Origin: Aerolutibacter ruishenii | GTDB lineage: Bacteria; Pseudomonadota; Gammaproteobacteria; Xanthomonadales; Xanthomonadaceae | DNA length: 64,000 nt | Direction of reading: 5' to 3' | Assembly: GCF_007830115.1 (NCBI RefSeq) | Contig: NZ_VLKP01000013.1 | Coordinates: 1-64,000, forward strand | Shown: positions 15,967-22,975 of the stretch, piece after piece | How positions within the stretch are numbered: the stretch's first letter is position 1 | Layout: each line of letters begins with the position of its first letter | Made by a program: the position numbers and the translations under genes | The notes under the pieces: generated by a model | What the model was told of the DNA's origin: nothing | Databases searched by the model: none | What the model saw: only the letters and a program-made list of their open reading frames with translations

Positions 15967-16761
15967 TCAAACCCCTCGACGCAACACCAGCTCCAGCACG
16001 AACTTGCTACCAAAGAACGCGAGTACCAGCAACACCATCGCCACCAGGGTCCAGCGCACGGCGGTGGAACCGCGCCAGCCATAGCGCCAGCGGCCGATCA
16101 ACAGTGCGCCAAAGGTCAGCCACGACAGCACGCTCAGCACGGTCTTGTGCACCAGGTGCTGGGCCAGCAGGTTGTCGACGAACAGGATGCCGGTCAGCAG
16201 TGTGGCGGTCAGCAGCACGAAGCCGGTGCTGATGGTGCGGAACAGCAGCGTCTCCAGTTCCACCAGCGGAGGCAGCGCACGCAACCAGCGATGGAACTCG
16301 CGGCGACGCAGGGCGCGTTCCTGCAGCCACAACATGATCGCCAGCAGCGCGGCCACGGCCAGGGTGGCATACGCCAGCAAGGCCAGCCAGGCATGCAACT
16401 GGAGTCGCCAATCCAGTGCTTCCGCCGCAGACGTGCCGTGGCCCTGCGCTGCAAACAGGAGCAGCATGGTGGACGCAAGCGGATAGACGACCACGCCCAG
16501 CGCGGCCATCCGCCCGCCCAGGCCGACCAGAGTGGTCAGCAGCGCCATGCCCAGCCCGACCAGCGACAGTGCGGCATAGAAGTGCATGTCGGCACCACCG
16601 TCGGCCCGCCACGAGACGGCGTGCACCAGGACGTGCGCCAGCACAGCAACGACGGCCGCCCAGGCCCAGTGGCGCGCGGTCCGGCGGTCGCTATGCATGC
16701 CATTGACGAGCAGCCCGGTCGCCAACAGGTAGAACAACACGGAAACGAGAACGAGTGTCAT
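15967..16761 (-). CDS. ypjD: YpjD, CcsA/HemX-like inner-membrane protein
   Basis: A 264-residue protein with about eight transmembrane helices and the cytochrome c assembly (CcmC/CcsA) fold: LDWRLQLHAWLALLAYATL near residue 125 and HLVHKTVLSVLSWLTFGALL near 213 carry the paired histidines. In enterobacteria and pseudomonads ypjD is the divergent neighbour of ffh; here ffh is about 20.6 kb away, with the nitrate region in between. The ATG at 16761 begins the first helix; the open frame further upstream has no such helix. Its precise job is unknown, and a part in heme or magnesium-related membrane functions has been suggested for relatives. Confidence 0.88.
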   Translation of the reverse strand: MTLVLVSVLFYLLATGLLVNGMHSDRRTARHWAWAAVVAVLAHVLVHAVSWRADGGADMHFYAALSLVGLGMALLTTLVGLGGRMAALGVVVYPLASTMLLLFAAQGHGTSAAEALDWRLQLHAWLALLAYATLAVAALLAIMLWLQERALRRREFHRWLRALPPLVELETLLFRTISTGFVLLTATLLTGILFVDNLLAQHLVHKTVLSVLSWLTFGALLIGRWRYGWRGSTAVRWTLVAMVLLVLAFFGSKFVLELVLRRGV

Positions 16762-16867
16762 CGGCGAAGTGTCGCACAGCCACGCGGCCGCGGGGGTGGC
16801 GCGCACTTGGCCGCACCCGCTGGGAGCGGTGCTATCCTCGACATGGACGACTGCCTGGAGGGTTGCC

Positions 16868-17191
16868 ATGCACGCTTCGCACGTGACGCATTCCACGGAG
16901 CACGGCCACAGTCCGCTGTGGAGGGTGTTCTGGCTTTATGGCGTGATTCCCAGCAACCTGCTCTGGATCGGGGTGCTGTGGCTGATGACCCACGGCGGGG
17001 CGCCGGGCGCCACGCTTGGCCTGCTGGCGTTCCTGCTGCCATATACCGCTTGGATCGTCTGGGCGGTATGGCAGGCCGCTCCCCACGCCAAGGACCAGCG
17101 TTACGGCGTCCTGGCCCGCGCGCTGACCGTGGCCTGGGCCATCAACACCGTGTTGATGGTGTTTTTCCTGGGGTTGCCCATGCTGCGCTGA
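16868..17191 (+). CDS. Small hypothetical membrane protein
   Basis: A 107-residue protein with a His-rich start (MHASHVTHSTEHGHSP) and three hydrophobic helices (near residues 22-42, 48-70 and 85-105). A GGAGG site lies 8 bp before the ATG. I do not recognise a family. It is divergent from ypjD and convergent with the next gene. The His-rich N terminus could bind metal, but nothing else supports that. Confidence 0.6.
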   Translation: MHASHVTHSTEHGHSPLWRVFWLYGVIPSNLLWIGVLWLMTHGGAPGATLGLLAFLLPYTAWIVWAVWQAAPHAKDQRYGVLARALTVAWAINTVLMVFFLGLPMLR

Positions 17192-17223
17192 TGGCGCAGC
17201 CTCGCGTCATCCCATCGGTCAGG

Positions 17224-17628
17224 TCAGCCGAACTGCAGTACCTCGCCATTGCGGTCGAAGGCGGCGAAGTCCGACACCCGGCCGTTGTTGATGGCGTTCA
17301 CCATGAACCGCAGCGGTTGCGCGGCCTCGTCGCTGTTGGGCGCCACGCCAGCGCGACCGCCCATGCTGCCGACGAACACGATGTCCCACGGCTGGCCGGT
17401 GGTTTCCGACTCGACCACCAGCGCCTCGAAATTCGCCACCTCGGCGGGGGTCTTGTCCACGCACAGGCTCGGGGACAGCGTTCCGCCTTCGCGTTGCGCG
17501 TGGCGCTGACGCTGGTCGTCGGTGGCGTTCTCCGGCAGGTCCACACGGGCGAACACGAACAGCAGTCGCTGCGGGTCGGGCTGGCGGTGGGCGGCGTCAA
17601 GCAGATCCTGGAAACTGGCAAGGCTCAT
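17224..17628 (-). CDS. Conserved hypothetical protein
   Basis: A 134-residue soluble protein starting MSLASFQDLLDAA. It has a mixed alpha/beta look with LLFVFARVDLP near residue 19 and WDIVFVGSMGG near 84. Short proteins like this are found in Xanthomonadaceae and some carry a ribonucleotide-reductase label that the sequence does not support. No catalytic motif is visible. It points away from the moaA promoter region, sharing a 290-bp intergenic stretch with it. Confidence 0.65.
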   Translation of the reverse strand: MSLASFQDLLDAAHRQPDPQRLLFVFARVDLPENATDDQRQRHAQREGGTLSPSLCVDKTPAEVANFEALVVESETTGQPWDIVFVGSMGGRAGVAPNSDEAAQPLRFMVNAINNGRVSDFAAFDRNGEVLQFG

Positions 17629-17723
17629 GGTGCGGTGTCGCGTTGTAGGTGGCGGCACGCTACCACGGCCCAACGGTGGTTGCGCGTCCCGTGCTCCGCG
17701 CCGTAGTGGCAACCTGAACCACC

Positions 17724-17765
17724 TTGACTTCAATCAAGCGCGCCCCCCGGCTTTGGGTCTAATCT
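17724..17765 (+). promoter_or_regulatory. FNR/Anr-dependent promoter of the moa operon
   Basis: TTGAC-TTCA-ATCAA at 17724-17737 differs by one base from the FNR consensus TTGAT-N4-ATCAA. TAATCT at 17760-17765 is a good -10 box. The expected start near 17772 puts the FNR box centre about 41.5 bp upstream, the standard class II activator position. This would tie molybdenum cofactor synthesis to low oxygen. Confidence 0.7.
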
Positions 17766-17774
17766 AGGCGGCAA

Positions 17775-17912
17775 GTGGGGTTACGCCCCGTGAGATCTCC
17801 AAGCCCGGCCGCCTGTGTCCACGTGGATATGGCAACCGGGCCGTGACCCCATCCCTGGTGGGGCCACCGGGTCGGACTGGAAACGGGCCGGCTTCCCTGT
17901 ATCGGACTGGAG
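17775..17912 (+). promoter_or_regulatory. Structured moaA leader, probable Moco riboswitch
   Basis: The 5' UTR folds into a multi-helix junction. The closing stem is AAGCCcGGCC (17801-17810) with GGCCGGCTT (17886-17894), one bulged C. Inside are a hairpin at 17811-17833 (GCC..GGC with TGTCCA/TGGATA) and another at 17843-17867 (GTGaCCCC/GGGGcCAC). A small GGGG/CCCC hairpin precedes at about 17777-17789. The closing stem ends about 15 nt before the ribosome site GGAG (17909-17912). Moco-sensing RNAs occur in just this place before moaA, so that identity is likely, but I could not run the covariance model. Confidence 0.6.
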
Positions 17913-17918
17913 CACAAC

Positions 17919-18899
17919 ATGCAGACCCTCGTAGACGGCTTCGGGCGGGCGTTCCCGTACCTGCGTCTTTCATTGACGGAGGCCTGCAACTATCGGTGCA
18001 GCTATTGCCTGCCCGATGGTTACCACGCCGACGGCCCGTCCAAGTTCCTCGCGCTGGACGAGATCGAACGCCTGGTGCGCGGTTTCGCCGCGCTGGGCAT
18101 GAGCAAGCTGCGCCTGACCGGCGGCGAGCCGAGCCTGCGCAAGGACCTGCCTTCGATCATCGCTTCGGTGTCGGCCGTGCCGGGCATCCGCAAGGTCGCC
18201 ATCACCACCAACGGCTGCCTGCTGCCGCGCCACATCCGCACGTGGCGCGAGGCGGGCCTGACCGCGCTCAACGTGAGCCTGGACAGCCTGGACCCGGCAC
18301 GCTTCGTGGCCATCACCGGTCATGACCGGTTTGCCGAGATCACCGAAGGCGTGGAGATGGCACTGGGACTGGGCTTCGACTCGGTCAAGCTCAATGCGGT
18401 GCTGTTGCGCGGTCTCAACGACGACGAGTTGCCCGCGTGGTGCCAGTACCTGCGCGAGCGCGACATCGCCATCCGCTTCATCGAGCTGATGCGCACCGGC
18501 GACAACGCGGCCTACTTCGAGCGCCACCACGTGCGCGCCGAGGCCCTGGAGGAGCAATTGCTGGCGACGGGCTGGTCGCTGCGGCCGCGTGCCGCCGATG
18601 CCGGGCCGGCCCGTGAGTACACCCACCCGGATTACCGTGGGCGCATCGGCGTCATAGCGCCGTATTCCAAGGATTTCTGCGCCGGCTGCAACCGCCTGCG
18701 CGTCACCGCGCGCGGTGACCTGCGGCTGTGCCTGTTCGGCGACTTCGGCATCGCGCTGCGGCCGTTGCTGCAGTCCGACGCGGACCACGACGCACTGGTG
18801 GCGCGCATCGCCACGCAACTGGGACTCAAGGCGGCCGGTCACGGCCTGCACCAGGGGAACACGGGCATCACCCCGCACCTGGCATCGATTGGAGGTTGA
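17919..18899 (+). CDS. moaA: GTP 3',8-cyclase MoaA
   Basis: A 326-residue radical SAM enzyme that, with MoaC, turns GTP into cyclic pyranopterin monophosphate, the first step of molybdopterin synthesis. The SAM-binding cluster is CNYRCSYC near residue 24 (Cx3Cx2C). The second, substrate-binding cluster is CAGCNRLRVTARGDLRLC near 254. LTGGEPSLR is the SAM motif, and the chain ends in Gly-Gly, as needed for MoaA activity. First gene of a tightly packed operon; FNR box and structured leader lie upstream. Stop is 7 bp before the next gene. Confidence 0.97.
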   Translation: MQTLVDGFGRAFPYLRLSLTEACNYRCSYCLPDGYHADGPSKFLALDEIERLVRGFAALGMSKLRLTGGEPSLRKDLPSIIASVSAVPGIRKVAITTNGCLLPRHIRTWREAGLTALNVSLDSLDPARFVAITGHDRFAEITEGVEMALGLGFDSVKLNAVLLRGLNDDELPAWCQYLRERDIAIRFIELMRTGDNAAYFERHHVRAEALEEQLLATGWSLRPRAADAGPAREYTHPDYRGRIGVIAPYSKDFCAGCNRLRVTARGDLRLCLFGDFGIALRPLLQSDADHDALVARIATQLGLKAAGHGLHQGNTGITPHLASIGG

Positions 18900-18906
18900 A
18901 CTGGCA

Positions 18907-19905
18907 ATGACGACGGACCGTGGCGCTGCGTTCTACATGGCCGATATCCGCAACAAGCGCCCCACGCGGCGGCGCGCCGTGGCGGTGGGTGAACTGAAGG
19001 CGGGGCCGGTGGCCTACCCGTTGATCGTGGAGCGGCGCCTGCCCAAGGGCGATGCGCTGGTGATGGCCGAAGTGGCCGGCCTGCAAGGCGCGAAGATGGC
19101 GTCGGCACTGATGCCGCTGTGCCACCCGCTGCCGCTGGAGCTGGTGCGCGTGCGCTGCGAGCCGGTGCCCGAACGCCATGCCATCCGCGTGTACTGCGAA
19201 TGCGCGACCGAGGCCCGCACCGGCGTGGAGATGGAGGCGCTGGCCGGCGTCAACGCCGCGCTGCTCACCCTGTACGACCTGAGCAAGCCGGTGGAGCCGG
19301 CGCTGGGCATCGACGCCATCCGCCTGCTGTTCAAGGAAGGCGGCAAGAGCGGCCTGTGGCTGCACCCGGACGGCATGACCGACGCCGAACGCGAGCACTA
19401 CCGCCCGCGCGACATGGCGCGCCTGCACGACGTGCCGTGCGCGGTGATCACGCTCAGCGACCGCGCCAGCCGCGGCGAGTACGAGGACCGCTCCGGTCCG
19501 GTGCTGGTGGAGGGCCTGCGTCGCCTGGGCGCGCGCGTGGACCACGTCGAAGTGTTGCCCGACGGGATCGATCCGCTGGCCGAACACTTGCGTTCGCTGG
19601 CAGCGCACGGCGTGCGCATCTGCCTGTGCACCGGCGGCACCGGCCTGGGGCCGCACGACGTGACCCCCGAAGCGCTGCGGCTGGTCGCCGACCGGCACGT
19701 GGAGGGGCTGGCCGAGATGTTCCGCAGCGAGAGCGCGAGACACACGCCGCTGGCGTGGCTCAGCCGCGCCGAGGTGGTGCAGGTGGGGCGCATGCTGGTG
19801 TTCGCGCTGCCCGGCAGCCCGCGCGCGGCAAAACAGGGCATGGACATCCTCGCCCCGTTGCTGGCGCATGCGCTGGCCATGGTCGATGGCGAGGCGCACG
19901 CGTGA
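18907..19905 (+). CDS. moaCB: Fused MoaC-MoaB molybdopterin protein
   Basis: A 332-residue two-domain protein. Residues about 5-155 are MoaC, cyclic pyranopterin monophosphate synthase, with KMASALMPLCHPLPL, the YDLSK pair (catalytic Asp and Lys) and LLFKEGGKSG. Residues about 172-325 are MoaB/MogA, with AVITLSDRASRGEYED, TGGTGLGPHDVTPEA and LPGSPRAA; this part adenylates molybdopterin or binds it. Such fusions are known in some proteobacteria and place two steps in one chain. The ATG at 18907 avoids a long overlap with moaA. It overlaps moeA by 4 bp (GTGA). Confidence 0.95.
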   Translation: MTTDRGAAFYMADIRNKRPTRRRAVAVGELKAGPVAYPLIVERRLPKGDALVMAEVAGLQGAKMASALMPLCHPLPLELVRVRCEPVPERHAIRVYCECATEARTGVEMEALAGVNAALLTLYDLSKPVEPALGIDAIRLLFKEGGKSGLWLHPDGMTDAEREHYRPRDMARLHDVPCAVITLSDRASRGEYEDRSGPVLVEGLRRLGARVDHVEVLPDGIDPLAEHLRSLAAHGVRICLCTGGTGLGPHDVTPEALRLVADRHVEGLAEMFRSESARHTPLAWLSRAEVVQVGRMLVFALPGSPRAAKQGMDILAPLLAHALAMVDGEAHA

Positions 19906-21158
19906 TTGGTTACGACGAGGCACTGGCCATCATCCAGCGCGAAACCGCGCGGCTCGACGTGCACCGTTGCACGCCGGAGCAGGCGCTGGGTCAGGTACTG
20001 GCCGAGACCGTGGCAAGCGGCGAGCACCTGCCACCGTTCGACAACTCGGCCATGGACGGGTTTGCGCTGCACGTGGGCGGGGCGACGCTCCGCACCGGCA
20101 GCGAGTTCGACGTGGCCGGGGCGCAGGCGGCCGGCGATGAGCGCGTACAGGCGATTGGCGGCGCGTGGGAGATCATGACCGGCGCGCGCATGCCCGAAGG
20201 GCTGGACGCGGTGGTGCCGGTGGAGCAGGTGGAGGTGCTGGCGCGCGATGCCGACGGCCGTCCGCTGCGCATCCGCCTGGCGGCTGACGTGGAAGCCGGC
20301 CAGCACGTGCGCCTGCGCGGCGAGGACGTGCTGCACGGCGCGACCGTGGTGGAAGCGGGCACGCGACTGGCACCCCAACACCTGATGCTGCTGGCGGCGC
20401 TGGGTGTGCCGTCGGTTGCAGTGACGCGGCGTCCGCGATTGGCGGTGATCACCACCGGGCGTGAATTGGTGGATGACCCGACACGACCGCTGGCCTCGGG
20501 CGAGATCCGCAACAGCAACGGTCCGTTCCTGGCGGCCCGTGCGGTGGCGGCGGGCGCCGATGTGGTGCTGCGCGAAACGGTCAGCGACGAGCCGACGGCC
20601 TATCTGGCGGCGCTGGAGCGCGCGCTGGCGGCCGGTGCCGACGTGGTGCTCAGCACCGGCGCGGTGTCGATGGGGCGCTACGACTTCGTTCCCGACACGC
20701 TGCGCGGCATCGGCGCGACCATCCACTTCCACAAGGTGCGCATCCGCCCGGGCAAGCCGCTGCTGTTCGCGCGGCTGGCGGACGGCCAGTTGTATTTCGG
20801 GCTGCCGGGCAACCCGGTCTCCAGCGCCGTGGGCCTGCGCTTCTTCGTCGAGCCGGCGTTGCGCGCCATGACCGGCCTGGCGCCGGAGCAGCCGCTGCGC
20901 GTTCCGCTTGCCATGGCGTACCGCAAGCGTGCACCGCTGCGCTTCCACCTGAAGGGGCGCGTGGAAGTGGATGGCGGCGGGCGTATGCAGGCACGCGTGC
21001 TGCAGGGCCAGGAATCGTTCCGGATCCTGCCCCTGCTGGCGGCGAATGCGTGGATCGTGGTGCCGGAGGAAGCCGATTTCCCCGGGGCGGGTGATCTGGT
21101 GGAGGTGTATGGACTGGGGCACCTGGAGGCCCCATGCATCGGCGAGGTGGTGACATGA
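19902..21158 (+). CDS. moeA: Molybdopterin molybdotransferase MoeA
   Basis: A 418-residue MoeA that inserts molybdate into adenylated molybdopterin. Motifs in order: PPFDNSAMDGFAL near residue 45, EIMTGARMPEGLDAVVP near 90, MLLAALGVPSVAV, VITTGREL, NSNGPFL, TGAVSMGRYDF near 253 with the catalytic Asp, and GLPGNPVSSAVG. It starts with GTG overlapping the stop of moaCB, and its stop overlaps the moaD ATG (ATGA), so the three are translationally coupled. Confidence 0.96.
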   Translation: MIGYDEALAIIQRETARLDVHRCTPEQALGQVLAETVASGEHLPPFDNSAMDGFALHVGGATLRTGSEFDVAGAQAAGDERVQAIGGAWEIMTGARMPEGLDAVVPVEQVEVLARDADGRPLRIRLAADVEAGQHVRLRGEDVLHGATVVEAGTRLAPQHLMLLAALGVPSVAVTRRPRLAVITTGRELVDDPTRPLASGEIRNSNGPFLAARAVAAGADVVLRETVSDEPTAYLAALERALAAGADVVLSTGAVSMGRYDFVPDTLRGIGATIHFHKVRIRPGKPLLFARLADGQLYFGLPGNPVSSAVGLRFFVEPALRAMTGLAPEQPLRVPLAMAYRKRAPLRFHLKGRVEVDGGGRMQARVLQGQESFRILPLLAANAWIVVPEEADFPGAGDLVEVYGLGHLEAPCIGEVVT

Positions 21159-21415
21159 GGGTGCAGGTGAGCCTGTTCGGGGCGTTCCGCAGTTTCGATC
21201 CGGGCGCGCAGGTGCTGCTCGACCTGCCCGATGGCGCGCGCGTGGCGGACCTGCGGCAGGCGCTGGAGCAGTACGGCAGCACGCATTGGCAGGACTTCAA
21301 CCCGGCGCTGCTGCGGCGCTCGGCGTTCGCCAGCGAGACCACGGTGCTGCGCGAGGCGGACGTGCTGCCGGCCGATGGCCGGATGGCGGTGCTGCCACCG
21401 GTGAGCGGAGGTTGA
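21155..21415 (+). CDS. moaD: Molybdopterin synthase sulfur carrier MoaD
   Basis: An 86-residue ubiquitin-like protein starting MRVQVSLFGAF and ending VSGG. The C-terminal Gly-Gly is the site of thiocarboxylate formation; the sulfur is passed to cyclic pyranopterin monophosphate by MoaE. Its ATG overlaps the moeA stop and moaE follows by 2 bp. The activating enzyme (MoeB) is not in this window. Confidence 0.94.
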   Translation: MRVQVSLFGAFRSFDPGAQVLLDLPDGARVADLRQALEQYGSTHWQDFNPALLRRSAFASETTVLREADVLPADGRMAVLPPVSGG

Positions 21416-21417
21416 GC

Positions 21418-21888
21418 ATGGACCGGCATCATTGCGCCGTCGTCGATATCGTCGAAGGCCCGCTCGACCCGGCCGCCGCACTGGACTTCGTGTCCGACCC
21501 GGGCTTTGGCGGCATCACCCTGTTCGTCGGCCGGGTACGCGACCTGAACCACGGCCGCGTGGTCACCGGCGTCAGTTACGACATGTTCGTGCCGCTGGCC
21601 CTGAACGGCTTCCGCGAGATCGCGGCACGTGCCGACGGCGACTTCGGCCCGAAGTTGAAGCTTTACATCGCACACGCCAAGGGGCGGCTCGCGGTGGGGG
21701 ACCTGGCGGTGGTGGTCGCGGCTGGCACGCCGCACCGCGACGAGGCGTTCCGCGCGTGCCGGCAGGTGATCGAGGCGGTGAAGCACACCAGTCCGATCTG
21801 GAAGCAGGAACACTATGAGGATGGCGACAGCGTGTGGAGCGAAGGCTGCTCGCTGTGCGGAGACGAGCATGGGCACGCAGGGCACTGA
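21418..21888 (+). CDS. moaE: Molybdopterin synthase catalytic subunit MoaE
   Basis: A 156-residue MoaE. It shows FGGITLFVGRVRDLNHGR near residue 28, the dimer/active-site segment TPHRDEAFRACRQVIE and KHTSPIWKQE near 121 with the two functional lysines. It takes sulfur from MoaD to make molybdopterin. The tail CSLCGDEHGHAGH, with two Cys and three His, is longer than usual and could bind a metal, though this is only a visible pattern. Overlaps mobA by 20 bp. Confidence 0.95.
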   Translation: MDRHHCAVVDIVEGPLDPAAALDFVSDPGFGGITLFVGRVRDLNHGRVVTGVSYDMFVPLALNGFREIAARADGDFGPKLKLYIAHAKGRLAVGDLAVVVAAGTPHRDEAFRACRQVIEAVKHTSPIWKQEHYEDGDSVWSEGCSLCGDEHGHAGH

Positions 21889-22435
21889 GTCGCAGCCGTG
21901 GACCGGCGTGGTGCTGGCCGGCGGGCATTCTTCACGCATGGGCCGCGACAAGGCGCAGTTGCCATGGCGTGGTCAGACCCTGCTGGCGCATGCCTGCGCC
22001 ACGCTGCAGGCGGCGGGTGCGGCCAGAGTCGTGGTGAGCGGCGACTACCCCGGCTTCGACTGCGTGGCCGATGGAGCGCCGGGCCTGGGGCCACTGGGCG
22101 GCGTGGCCAGCGTGGTCGCCGCGGTGCCCGATGGACCGCTGGTCTTGATTCCGGTCGACATGCCGCTGCTGTCGCCCGCGTTGCTGCGACAACTGGCTGC
22201 CGATGGTCGCGCGCGCTGTGTCGTGTATCGCGATTACATCCTGCCGATGCGCTTGTCCGTGGACGCGCTTAGCCGCGTGCTCATTGGCCGGTTGCTGGCC
22301 GACCCGGCGGCAGGTCGGTCGATGCGTGCACTGCACGCGACCCTGGGCGGTGCATCCATCCAGCCCAGGGTGGGTGCTGCGGTGGAGTTGGTGAACTGCA
22401 ATACCCCTGAGCAATGGCAGGCGGTGACCCCATGA
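21869..22435 (+). CDS. mobA: Molybdenum cofactor guanylyltransferase MobA
   Basis: A 188-residue nucleotidyltransferase that adds GMP to molybdopterin to form the MGD cofactor used by NarG. Signature VVLAGGHSSRMGRDKAQLPW starts at residue 14 (LAGGxxxRMGxxK), and VDMPLLSP near 91 carries the metal-binding Asp. The start at 21869 lies inside moaE, with GGAGA just before it. Its stop overlaps the start of the following unknown gene. Confidence 0.93.
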   Translation: MGTQGTESQPWTGVVLAGGHSSRMGRDKAQLPWRGQTLLAHACATLQAAGAARVVVSGDYPGFDCVADGAPGLGPLGGVASVVAAVPDGPLVLIPVDMPLLSPALLRQLAADGRARCVVYRDYILPMRLSVDALSRVLIGRLLADPAAGRSMRALHATLGGASIQPRVGAAVELVNCNTPEQWQAVTP

Positions 22436-22818
22436 AAGTGCAGATGCAGGGCCAGAGCCTGCGCCTTCGGATCAACGAAGCCGAGCTGGCACGGCTGCAG
22501 GCCGGCGACGCGGTGGACAACCTGACTCGCCTGCCCGGCGGCGCGGTGAGTCGACAGGCCGTGCAACTGGTGGATGCGGAGGCACCCGCGCTGATGGCAA
22601 CTGGCGAGGGATGGACCTACCAACTGCCACGTGAACTGCTGGCGCCCTACGTCGCCCGCCTGCCATGCCGTGATGGACTGTCGGCCCGTCTGTCCGTGGG
22701 CGATGGCACTGAACTGACCGTCGAGTTTGAAGTGGACGTGCGCGACAGTGTCCGCAGCCGTGGCACACCGCGGCGCGGAGCGCAATCCCGTCGGGACCCT
22801 GACCGGGGATCGGGTTGA
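22432..22818 (+). CDS. Hypothetical protein, last gene of the moa operon
   Basis: A 128-residue soluble protein starting MKVQMQGQSLRLRINEAEL, with LTVEFEVDV near residue 96 and a basic, Arg-rich tail (about 20 residues). Its ATG overlaps the mobA stop by 4 bp, so it is translated with the cofactor genes. I do not recognise a function; the tight coupling suggests a part in cofactor supply. The end of the gene carries the first of two FNR-like sites for narK. Confidence 0.65.
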   Translation: MKVQMQGQSLRLRINEAELARLQAGDAVDNLTRLPGGAVSRQAVQLVDAEAPALMATGEGWTYQLPRELLAPYVARLPCRDGLSARLSVGDGTELTVEFEVDVRDSVRSRGTPRRGAQSRRDPDRGSG

Positions 22819-22828
22819 CCTGCGTCAA
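22815..22828 (+). promoter_or_regulatory. Upstream FNR-like half-conserved box
   Basis: TTGAC-CTGC-GTCAA is a perfect inverted repeat with FNR/Anr/Dnr geometry, 40 bp upstream of the perfect FNR box and overlapping the end of the previous gene. It could be a second, weaker FNR site or a site for an NO-responsive Dnr-type relative. Confidence 0.5.
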
Positions 22829-22854
22829 GACCGCGTGAGGACCAAAATCCGGAT

Positions 22855-22868
22855 TTGATCCGGATCAA
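22855..22868 (+). promoter_or_regulatory. Perfect FNR/Anr box before narK1-narGHJI
   Basis: TTGAT-CCGG-ATCAA matches the FNR consensus exactly. A start about 41.5 bp downstream (near 22903) would use a -10 near 22891 (GACACT). It lies about 110 bp before narK1, so it should switch on the whole nar operon when oxygen falls. Confidence 0.85.
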
Positions 22869-22975
22869 ACTTTGGTCCAATGCCCAAGACGACACTGCGG
22901 ACATCGTGATCAGGCCGCGCTCCAGACAGGAGCGCGCTTCGTCACACCCGGATTTCCCTACCGCAGGTACGTCCC

